Part shown: one piece after another, positions 1 through 4,111 of the stretch | Numbering within the stretch: position 1 is the first letter of the stretch | Layout: each line of letters starts with the position of its first letter | Assembly (NCBI GenBank): GCA_900754535.1 | Contig: CAAEDF010000205.1 | Span: 1-6,839 of the forward strand | Reading direction: 5' to 3' | DNA: 6,839 nt | Source of the DNA: Clostridia bacterium | Lineage (GTDB): Bacteria > Bacillota > Clostridia > Oscillospirales > CAG-382 | The notes under the pieces: model-generated | Told to the model about the DNA's origin: nothing | The model's database searches: none | The model's input: only the letters and a program-made list of their open reading frames with translations | Program-made: the position numbers and the translations under genes

Positions 1-108
1 AACAGTAATGCCAAAGGATTCGCCGAAGAAGTTCGGCAAATCGCCGGAAAACCGGCATATATCGCCCGTGCAGGATTGGAGGTCAATCTCGATAAAATGC
101 CCTACTGA
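1..108 (+). CDS. C-terminal end of an unidentified protein (5' truncated)
   Basis: Frame 1 is open from the first base and ends in TGA at 106-108, giving a 35-residue tail that begins NSNAKGFAEEV and ends LEVNLDKMPY. The next gene's ATG lies one base after this stop, the tight spacing seen across the whole window. That spacing argues that this tail is real and that a longer ORF starting at position 8 in another frame is not. I do not recognise the family, and the fragment shows no motif. It is probably a small early gene of the same operon. Confidence 0.55.
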   Translation, partial: NSNAKGFAEEVRQIAGKPAYIARAGLEVNLDKMPY

Positions 109-109
109 T

Positions 110-283
110 ATGCGACCCGTGCCGAACGATATAGTTTCAACGCTGATCCGCTACCTGCCGCAGATACTCGAAAACGTGCAGATAGACAGCGGAAATACGC
201 GGCTCATCAATGCCGTAAGACTGACAAAAAGGATTATTCCACGATTAAAGAAAATTGAGAATGAAAAAAATACCAAACCCTAA
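110..283 (+). CDS. Small basic hypothetical protein (57 aa)
   Basis: The ATG at 110 follows the upstream stop by one base, so I prefer it to the in-frame ATG at position 8, which would overlap nearly all of the preceding reading frame. The product starts MRPVPNDIVSTLIRYLP and is predicted mostly helical, with a strongly basic C-terminus (KRIIPRLKKIENEKNTKP). A hydrophobic helix (IVSTLIRYLPQILENV) is followed by a TRLINAVRLTKR segment. Short proteins of this style occur in Bacteroidales phage and prophage early regions, but I know no function. The 3' end overlaps the next gene by 23 bases, which suggests translational coupling. Confidence 0.6.
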   Translation: MRPVPNDIVSTLIRYLPQILENVQIDSGNTRLINAVRLTKRIIPRLKKIENEKNTKP

Positions 284-485
284 CGGAAACAAATTCGTCT
301 TGCCAAAGGGATATACTGACCTCGGATGGCAACTCGATTTTAATGCTTCCGAACTAAAAAAATGCAGGGAAGCCGGGCATATCCGGCGGAAGTTCGATAA
401 TTCCAAATACCTGTATCGGTGTAACGATGTGGTATATATCTGCGATCAATGCAAGAATGTACACCATGTCGATATGAGTGATTAA
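261..485 (+). CDS. Small zinc-ribbon-like protein (74 aa)
   Basis: The reading frame also allows a TTG at 255, but the ATG at 261 (MKKIPNPNG) is the better start. The N-terminal half contains LPKGYTDLGWQLDF. The C-terminal half carries KKCREAGHIRR, YRCND, then CDQC followed by HH, a Cys/His pattern consistent with one bound zinc (my inference). It overlaps the upstream gene by 23 bases and ends just before the next gene. Proteins of this kind sit just upstream of phage replication genes and could be small nucleic-acid-binding accessory factors. No function is known to me. Confidence 0.7.
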   Translation: MKKIPNPNGNKFVLPKGYTDLGWQLDFNASELKKCREAGHIRRKFDNSKYLYRCNDVVYICDQCKNVHHVDMSD

Positions 486-498
486 AAAATCGAATGCA

Positions 499-1281
499 AT
501 GCTGATAGTAAAGCAGGACAAGACCCGCAAGGAGGAAGAGGGACAGATATTCGTCGAACTCACGATTTACCGTGATGTCAGGAATATCGCAGACTGCAAC
601 CGCCTCGGATATTGGTGCGACAAAGCGCATCTGTCGCACTTCATCATGGAATGCGCGAAATGTTTTACGCAAGACGAATTAAAAAACATACTGAAAATGA
701 ACGGAAACAATATTTACATCGAGAAAAACAACCTGCTCGATGCCTACAAGAAAGGCAATGCCGATAACAAGAAGATGCTCGAAAATCTCTTCGGCAAGGA
801 GATGTTCCGCCCGAAAAACATCATGGAGCGCATCAAGACCTTTGATGACGCATTCAAGGAACTCGGCGAGCACCATCCGCTCGTAAAAGAATACCACAAA
901 CGGCATCTGTTCCTCGAAGACGATTCGGATATTAGCTCCGATCTCGTAGCCTACCTCAAACTCCGCATCATTACCGCCGCTCTCAACGAGGGTTGGACAC
1001 CGCAGTTCACCGAGGACGAATACCGCTACTTCCCGTGGTTTTGGCTCTACACCAAGGAGGAGATCGCCAAGATGGACAAGGAGGAGCGCAAGAAAGTTGT
1101 CCTGTTCGGCGGTCATGCGCATAACGGCGCGGGTGCCGGTTTTGCGTCTGCGTTTTCGTCTAACGCGCCCTCGCATTCGTTTGCGAATGTCGGGTCTCGC
1201 CTTTGCTTCAAATCGTCCGCGCTGGCGAAATACGCAGGTGAACAATTCGCTGAAATCTACTTTGCTTTCGTGGGGAAATAG
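499..1281 (+). CDS. Conserved phage protein with a variable, C-type-lectin-like C-terminal tail
   Basis: The product from the ATG at 499 is 260 residues. A GTG at 478 would add seven residues and overlap the previous gene by 8 bases, but I prefer ATG. The N-terminal ~100 residues are charged and helical. A conserved-looking core follows: IKTFDDAFKELG at 112-123, then AYLKLRIITAALNEGWTPQF and YRYFPWFWLY at about 151-184. The tail at 204-237 reads GGxxxNGxxAGF...NAPSxSxANVGSRLCF and is followed by AKYAGEQFAEIY. I recall similar proteins from Bacteroidales phages that share the core and differ in this tail. The GG...N...NVGSRL pattern is like the variable region of retroelement-diversified lectin-fold proteins. 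The role is unknown. It abuts the initiator gene: its stop is directly followed by the next ATG. Confidence 0.75.
   Translation: MLIVKQDKTRKEEEGQIFVELTIYRDVRNIADCNRLGYWCDKAHLSHFIMECAKCFTQDELKNILKMNGNNIYIEKNNLLDAYKKGNADNKKMLENLFGKEMFRPKNIMERIKTFDDAFKELGEHHPLVKEYHKRHLFLEDDSDISSDLVAYLKLRIITAALNEGWTPQFTEDEYRYFPWFWLYTKEEIAKMDKEERKKVVLFGGHAHNGAGAGFASAFSSNAPSHSFANVGSRLCFKSSALAKYAGEQFAEIYFAFVGK
1108..1209 (+). other. Adenine-poor putative variable segment in the lectin-like tail
   Basis: These 34 codons (residues 204-237) contain only 9 A in 102 bases on the coding strand. No A at all occurs between 1125 and 1161. Flanking codons on both sides have ordinary A content. Low A in the coding strand is what adenine-targeted mutagenesis by a diversity-generating retroelement leaves behind, but an Ala/Ser/Gly-rich peptide could give the same result. 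No reverse transcriptase or template repeat is in the window. Confidence 0.35.
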
Positions 1282-2037
1282 ATGATGGGAGGATGGATAA
1301 AAATATATCAAACCATTCGGGAGCATTGGATATGGAATGATCCGCGAAAATTGAAGTGGTGGATCGACCTGCTGATGCTCGCCGAATGGAGAGATAGCAA
1401 ACGCCTTGTTGGATCAGACCTCGTAACCATCAAACGGGGGCAATTGATCGCATCCGTCCACTATCTCCGCGAGCGGTGGGCATACAAAGATGACAACGGG
1501 GTGCAGCGCAAGCCGTCCGAGCATACCATCCTCAAATTTCTATCTCTCCTCGAAGCAGATCAGATGATAAGCCGCGCGAAACACCCTGCCACCCGTGCAA
1601 CGATGATTACGATAGTTAATTACGATGATTACCAGCAGAATAGCGCAGCAGGATGCAACGAGGGCAGCAACGACCCCTGCAACGACGGGTGCAACGATCC
1701 CTGCACAGAAGATAAGAATAATAAGAATATAAAAGACAATAGAGAGGGGAAAAGTGGAAAAAGCGAAAAACGCTTTTCCCCGCCCTCTATCGAGGAGGTT
1801 GATTCTTATATCAGGGAAAAGGGGTACACGGTGGATGCCGAGCGATTCGTGAACTTTTACGAGAGCAAGGGATGGTATGTCGGCAAGAACAAGATGAAAA
1901 ACTGGCGTGCGGCGGTGGCAACATGGCAAAAAGAAGACAACAAACGAAATGGGATCAATCAACAAAGATCATGTGATAAACGTCGAGGGACTGAGGCGAC
2001 AGCTACTCGCCCGGAAGACTACGAGGGGAAATTTTAA
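1282..2037 (+). CDS. Phage replication initiator (winged-helix, DnaD/O-like)
   Basis: The product is 251 residues (250 if the second ATG at 1285 is used). The N-terminal ~118 residues have the look of phage replisome-organizer winged-helix domains: MGGWIKIYQTIREHWIW, LVTIKRGQLIASVHYLRERW, SEHTILKFLSLLEADQMI and the strand ITIVNYDDYQ. An Asn/Asp/Gly/Cys-rich linker covers about 119-164. A small C-terminal domain follows at about 166-217 (SPPSIEEVDSYIREKGYTV, FVNFYESKGWYVG, MKNWRAAVATWQK), typical of initiators encoded next to DnaC-type loaders. The likely role is to bind the replication origin and recruit the loader-helicase complex. The gene starts right after the upstream stop, overlaps the loader by 89 bases, and contains the putative origin in its linker. 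The assignment is by recalled family pattern. Confidence 0.82.
   Translation: MMGGWIKIYQTIREHWIWNDPRKLKWWIDLLMLAEWRDSKRLVGSDLVTIKRGQLIASVHYLRERWAYKDDNGVQRKPSEHTILKFLSLLEADQMISRAKHPATRATMITIVNYDDYQQNSAAGCNEGSNDPCNDGCNDPCTEDKNNKNIKDNREGKSGKSEKRFSPPSIEEVDSYIREKGYTVDAERFVNFYESKGWYVGKNKMKNWRAAVATWQKEDNKRNGINQQRSCDKRRGTEATATRPEDYEGKF
1600..1632 (+). repeat. 11-bp direct repeat upstream of the iterons
   Basis: ACGATGATTAC occurs at 1600-1610 and again at 1622-1632, 22 bases apart start to start (about two helical turns), separated by GATAGTTAATT. The first copy overlaps a fifth GCAACGA heptamer at 1597-1603. This segment encodes the final strand of the winged-helix domain, so the repeat may be partly coincidental, but it lies beside the iterons. 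Confidence 0.5.
1655..1702 (+). repeat. Four tandem 12-bp iterons with GCAACGA core
   Basis: The heptamer GCAACGA begins at 1655, 1667, 1679 and 1691, exactly 12 bases apart. The full units are GCAACGAGGGCA, GCAACGACCCCT, GCAACGACGGGT and GCAACGATCCCT. A degenerate GCA start follows at 1703. I found no other exact copy of the heptamer in the window by eye except the one at 1597. The units encode a four-residue repeat of the type (C/S)N(D/E)(G/P) in the initiator linker. Because only the first seven bases are constant, they look like protein-binding iterons. Confidence 0.6.
1707..1741 (+). other. AT-rich tract, candidate DNA-unwinding element
   Basis: This 35-base tract has 6 G/C bases (17%) and is strongly A-rich on the + strand. 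It contains a perfect tandem 9-bp repeat, ATAAGAATA at 1712-1720 and 1721-1729. It begins a few bases after the last iteron, where an initiator would be expected to open the duplex. It encodes the Lys/Asn/Asp-rich part of the initiator linker. Confidence 0.5.
1746..1781 (+). repeat. Inverted repeat with two alternative hairpins
   Basis: GGGGAAAAG (1746-1754) is perfectly complementary to CTTTTCCCC (1773-1781), a 9-bp stem with an 18-base loop. A competing tighter hairpin pairs GGAAAAAGCG (1756-1765) with CGCTTTTCC (1771-1779), with one bulged A and an AAAAA loop. It directly follows the AT-rich tract. It is inside the initiator gene and is not followed by a T run, so I do not read it as a terminator. 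Confidence 0.55.
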
Positions 2038-2620
2038 GTGGTCGGTGAGCTTGAAGCAGGCAGCGGACATTCTGCTGGCAGCATATCAGGCGGAAGTCGA
2101 ATACCGCCACCGCAGGTTCATCGAGGACAAGGCGACCAAAACCAACATCGAACGGCTGGCCGCATTCCTGATCCGCGACGATGCCAAGTTCGGGGTAATG
2201 CTCTGCGGCGTACCCGGCAATGGTAAAACAACTCTCCTGTATGCCTTTCAGTCGGCGGTGAATTGGCTCAACGACATAGGGCATTTCGAGGGCAAACGGG
2301 CCGGTATTCGGATCGTCGATGCAAAGGAGGTAGTTATGCTCGCAAAGGATTTCGAGGCATTCCGTAACCTACGCAATATGCCGATGATCGCCATTGAGGA
2401 CATGGGGCGCGAACCGATAGAGGTTCTCGACTATGGGAACATCCTCAATCCGGTTGTCGATATGCTCGAATATCGCTACAACATGCAGCTCTTCACGTTC
2501 ATCACGACCAATCTCACGAAATCGCAAATCCGCGAGAAGTACGGCAACCGCATCGCAGACCGATTCAACGAGATGCTCGAAGTCATCATTTTCAAGAATG
2601 AGACCTATCGGGACAAATGA
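1949..2620 (+). CDS. DnaC-like AAA+ helicase loader
   Basis: The ATG at 1949 gives 223 residues (MGSINKDHVINVEGLRRQLL); an upstream GTG at 1907 is less likely. After an N-terminal helical region that would contact helicase or initiator comes an ATPase domain. Walker A is GVPGNGKTT at 87-95, Walker B is MIAIED at 146-151, a sensor-1-like FITTN is at 184-188, and a conserved YGNRIADRF segment is at 198-206. This matches the DnaC/IstB-type loaders common in Bacteroidales phages, including the long insert between the Walker motifs and the IEDMGREP stretch. The protein should load the host replicative helicase at the origin using ATP. The gene overlaps the initiator by 89 bases, which fits coordinated translation of interacting partners. 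IstB of insertion elements is the alternative, but no IstA-like transposase is present. Confidence 0.85.
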   Translation: MGSINKDHVINVEGLRRQLLARKTTRGNFKWSVSLKQAADILLAAYQAEVEYRHRRFIEDKATKTNIERLAAFLIRDDAKFGVMLCGVPGNGKTTLLYAFQSAVNWLNDIGHFEGKRAGIRIVDAKEVVMLAKDFEAFRNLRNMPMIAIEDMGREPIEVLDYGNILNPVVDMLEYRYNMQLFTFITTNLTKSQIREKYGNRIADRFNEMLEVIIFKNETYRDK

Positions 2621-2627
2621 AATTAAG

Positions 2628-2697
2628 GCGATTTGCCGCGAGTTTCAGGTAACGGCGATAAGATGGTCGGATAATCCGAAATAATGCGGCATATCGC
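2628..2697 (+). repeat. Nested inverted repeat in the gap after the helicase loader
   Basis: The 110-base gap at 2621-2730 has no convincing gene. GCGATTTGCCGC (2628-2639) and GCGGCATATCGC (2686-2697) are complementary at 11 of 12 positions, enclosing 46 bases. Inside lies a small hairpin, TCGGA (2667-2671) and TCCGA (2675-2679) with loop TAA. There is no terminal T tract, so a simple intrinsic terminator is unlikely. An operator, an RNA processing or attenuation structure, or a secondary replication site is possible. Confidence 0.45.
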
Positions 2698-2719
2698 AGA
2701 AAACAGAGCAAAGACACAA

Positions 2720-2731
2720 AATTCAACGCAA
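2720..2731 (+). promoter_or_regulatory. 12-bp leader motif AATTCAACGCAA, first copy
   Basis: AATTCAACGCAA ends on the first base of the ATG at 2731. The identical 12-mer occurs at 3580-3591, two bases before the ATG at 3594. It could be a translation-initiation leader suited to the weak Shine-Dalgarno use of Bacteroidetes, or a protein-binding site. No Bacteroidetes -33/-7 promoter (TTTG / TAnnTTTG) is clear nearby. Confidence 0.35.
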
Positions 2732-3081
2732 TGGGGACAGAAGTAAAATTAAAACGGGAGGCAATCGAGCGACGCATCGCCGAATTGGAGGGCAAGATGC
2801 CCGACATCCAAGCCTCCAAAGAGGGAGCCGAAGCGCGGGCAACGATCCGCAGGCTGAAAGCGCGGCTCAAAACCTATCCGCAAGAGCCGAAAAAGCGGAT
2901 TTACAAAGTCAAGGCCCGATTCATTTTCGACGGCGTTTTCGAGATTCGCGCCCACACTCGCAAAGAGGCCGTGCAGATGGCAAAAATCGGATGCGGGATG
3001 AACATCGGAGAAATCCACACCTGCTACGGGACTGACGTAGATTGGGAATTTGATTGCAAACCGGATAAAATCGTGAAATAA
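2731..3081 (+). CDS. Hypothetical protein with N-terminal coiled coil and conserved C-terminal domain (116 aa)
   Basis: The ATG at 2731 is preceded by the shared 12-bp leader. Residues 1-50 are charged and helical (KREAIERRIAELEGK, ATIRRLKARLKTY) and probably form a coiled coil. The C-terminal ~65 residues form an alpha/beta unit: YKVKARFIFDGVFEIRA, a helix HTRKEAVQMAKIGCGMN, then GEIHTCYGTDVDWEFDCKPDKIVK. I recall this C-terminal pattern (KARFxFDGxFxIxA ... DVDWEF.xxPxKxxK) in many phage and prophage hypothetical proteins, but I know no function. It is the first gene after the loader and the inverted-repeat gap. Confidence 0.75.
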   Translation: MGTEVKLKREAIERRIAELEGKMPDIQASKEGAEARATIRRLKARLKTYPQEPKKRIYKVKARFIFDGVFEIRAHTRKEAVQMAKIGCGMNIGEIHTCYGTDVDWEFDCKPDKIVK

Positions 3082-3089
3082 CCGATACC

Positions 3090-3281
3090 ATGACACAAGA
3101 CGAATTTGACGCACTACGATTTTGCGCAGGCATGATCGCAGAATACAGAGGAAGCTGGTATAAAGTCATATCATGCAACTTTCCCGAACGCTTATTTGCC
3201 TTATGCGATGACAGCGGAATTGATGCAGACGACCCGATGTGGGTGCGTTGCGAAAATGTTTCACAAGTAAGATATAGTTAA
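3090..3281 (+). CDS. Small hypothetical protein, possible SH3-like fold (63 aa)
   Basis: The ATG at 3090 lies eight bases after the previous stop in an -accATG context. The sequence reads as an all-beta small domain: EYRGSWYKVISCNFPERLFALCDD then PMWVRCENVSQVRYS. The pattern of a short basic strand, YKVISC, and a returning strand resembles SH3-like barrel proteins, but this is fold guesswork. No catalytic motif is seen. It is part of the run of tightly packed small genes. Confidence 0.65.
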   Translation: MTQDEFDALRFCAGMIAEYRGSWYKVISCNFPERLFALCDDSGIDADDPMWVRCENVSQVRYS

Positions 3282-3283
3282 TC

Positions 3284-3571
3284 ATGATTCACATAGGAGC
3301 TATCAGGAAAATATTTCGCGGCTGGCGCATCCTCATCTGCGCATGGGTGGACGACAATAGCCCGCTGAAATCGCAGTTTTTCATGCTCTTTCGCGGCGAT
3401 AACGGGAAAGAGTACATCAGGATCGGAAAGGGGTACGACCCCAAGACAGACACCTACCCACGCATGGTCGTTACGCGCTGGTCGATCATCCGGTATGTCG
3501 GGGAACGCCATTGGGAGAAATCCTTTGTGTGGTTCGGCCTCGGTAAATTCATGGACGGCAGGGATATGTAA
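3284..3571 (+). CDS. Hypothetical protein (95 aa), aromatic-rich
   Basis: The ATG at 3284 follows the previous stop by two bases. The product is basic and rich in Trp, Phe and Tyr: IFRGWRILICAWVDD, KSQFFMLFRGDNGKEYIRIGKGYD, MVVTRWSIIRYVGERHW, FVWFGLGKF. There is no clear membrane segment or signal peptide, and I do not recognise the family. Its placement supports it as a real operon member of unknown role. Confidence 0.6.
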   Translation: MIHIGAIRKIFRGWRILICAWVDDNSPLKSQFFMLFRGDNGKEYIRIGKGYDPKTDTYPRMVVTRWSIIRYVGERHWEKSFVWFGLGKFMDGRDM

Positions 3572-3579
3572 TAATCAAT

Positions 3580-3591
3580 AATTCAACGCAA
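3580..3591 (+). promoter_or_regulatory. 12-bp leader motif AATTCAACGCAA, second copy
   Basis: This copy is identical to the 12-mer before the gene at 2731 and ends two bases before the ATG at 3594. It sits in the 22-base gap at 3572-3593, one of the few real gaps in this block. The two genes do not look related in sequence, so the match is not from gene duplication. Confidence 0.35.
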
Positions 3592-3593
3592 CT

Positions 3594-3842
3594 ATGAAAG
3601 AGAATAAAATCAGTATCGAAATCACCGCTGACGGTTGGAAAACCGATGTAACGATCAACGGCAAAACCTATTCCGAACGGCATATCGGACATTATGGCAG
3701 CTCGGAGTGCGTCGAGGGGAACTTTGAAGAAGATGATGAAATCCCCGAATCAATCTACGATGCGCTCAACGACTTTTTCTGCTTCGGCTGCCAACAGGCA
3801 TTGGCGCAGTTTGAAATTGAAGAGGGAATCGAGGAGGAATAG
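3594..3842 (+). CDS. Small acidic hypothetical protein (82 aa)
   Basis: The ATG at 3594 is downstream of the shared leader. The N-terminal part looks like a beta hairpin (KISIEITADGWKTDVTINGKTYSERH). The remainder is strongly acidic (ECVEGNFEEDDEIPESIYDAL, ending FEIEEGIEEE) with a CFGC pair in the middle. Small acidic early phage proteins sometimes act as DNA mimics or inhibitors of host enzymes, but nothing here proves that. The stop lies two bases before the next start. Confidence 0.65.
   Translation: MKENKISIEITADGWKTDVTINGKTYSERHIGHYGSSECVEGNFEEDDEIPESIYDALNDFFCFGCQQALAQFEIEEGIEEE
3831..3837 (+). promoter_or_regulatory. Shine-Dalgarno-like GAGGAGG before the gene at 3845
   Basis: GAGGAGG is followed by a 7-base spacer and the ATG at 3845, nearly ideal spacing. 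It lies inside the last Glu codons of the upstream gene, so it may be chance. Most other genes here have no such site, which fits Bacteroidetes. Confidence 0.35.
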
Positions 3843-3844
3843 TC

Positions 3845-4105
3845 ATGGAGATCAAACCAAAATTTCAGTTCGTCGAGGGTAGTTTCGATACCCAACGGGT
3901 AAAACTACTCTGCATACCGGATGATAATCACGGACGGGTCGATCTCTGCATCAAAGACCCCGACTGCGGATGGAATATCCCTATCGGCCAAATAAAGCTA
4001 TTCAGCCGCGATTTGTACCGCGACTTCAAAGAAACACTACCCGACGCTACGAAACTCGGAGAAGAGATCGCACGTCGATGGAATGAATGCGAAACCAAAA
4101 AATAA
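3845..4105 (+). CDS. Hypothetical protein (86 aa)
   Basis: The start at 3845 is supported by the Shine-Dalgarno-like site and the two-base gap to the previous stop. The first half is beta-rich (KFQFVEGSFDTQRVKLLCIPDD, GRVDLCIKD, GWNIPIGQIKLFSR) and the end is a helix (EEIARRWNECETKK). I do not recognise the family. It lies six bases before the methyltransferase gene and is probably cotranscribed with it. Confidence 0.65.
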   Translation: MEIKPKFQFVEGSFDTQRVKLLCIPDDNHGRVDLCIKDPDCGWNIPIGQIKLFSRDLYRDFKETLPDATKLGEEIARRWNECETKK

Positions 4106-4111
4106 GGCGAT

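Larger units (their letters stand above)
1597..1781 (+). other. Putative replication origin inside the initiator gene (iterons, AT-rich tract, inverted repeat)
   Basis: Four kinds of structure are stacked here: an outlying GCAACGA at 1597-1603 with an 11-bp direct repeat nearby; four 12-bp tandem iterons at 1655-1702; an AT-rich tract at 1707-1741; and a strong inverted repeat at 1746-1781. The bacteriophage lambda origin lies in the middle of initiator gene O and has iterons, AT-rich DNA and a palindrome in that order. Here the host gene is also the initiator, and the next gene is a helicase loader, the counterpart of lambda P. The repeats are seen directly; the function as an origin is inferred. 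Confidence 0.55.

Noticed and set aside
8..109. Upstream extension of the gene at 110 to an ATG at position 8
   Set aside because: Frame 1 is open over the same bases and ends one base before the ATG at 110, which fits the packing of the other genes better.
679..1326. Long minus-strand ORF opposite the lectin-tail gene
   Set aside because: It has no recognisable protein pattern, runs against all other genes, and is the shadow of a clear + strand gene.
1746..1781. Intrinsic terminator reading of the hairpin in the initiator gene
   Set aside because: It lies mid-gene and has no T run after the stem on the + strand.
1949..2620. IstB transposition helper as the identity of the AAA+ gene
   Set aside because: No IstA-type transposase or terminal repeats accompany it, and a phage initiator precedes it, so a helicase loader fits better.
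2632..2666. Possible Bacteroidetes promoter (TTTG at 2632, TAAGATGG at 2659)
   Set aside because: The -7 element matches only part of TAnnTTTG. The spacing is at the limit, and the bases overlap the inverted repeat.
2598..2684. 28-codon ORF starting MRPIGTNEIKAICREF in the gap after the helicase loader
   Set aside because: It overlaps the loader's 3' end, is very short, and lies within the inverted-repeat structure. The helix-like sequence is not enough to call a gene, though it cannot be excluded.
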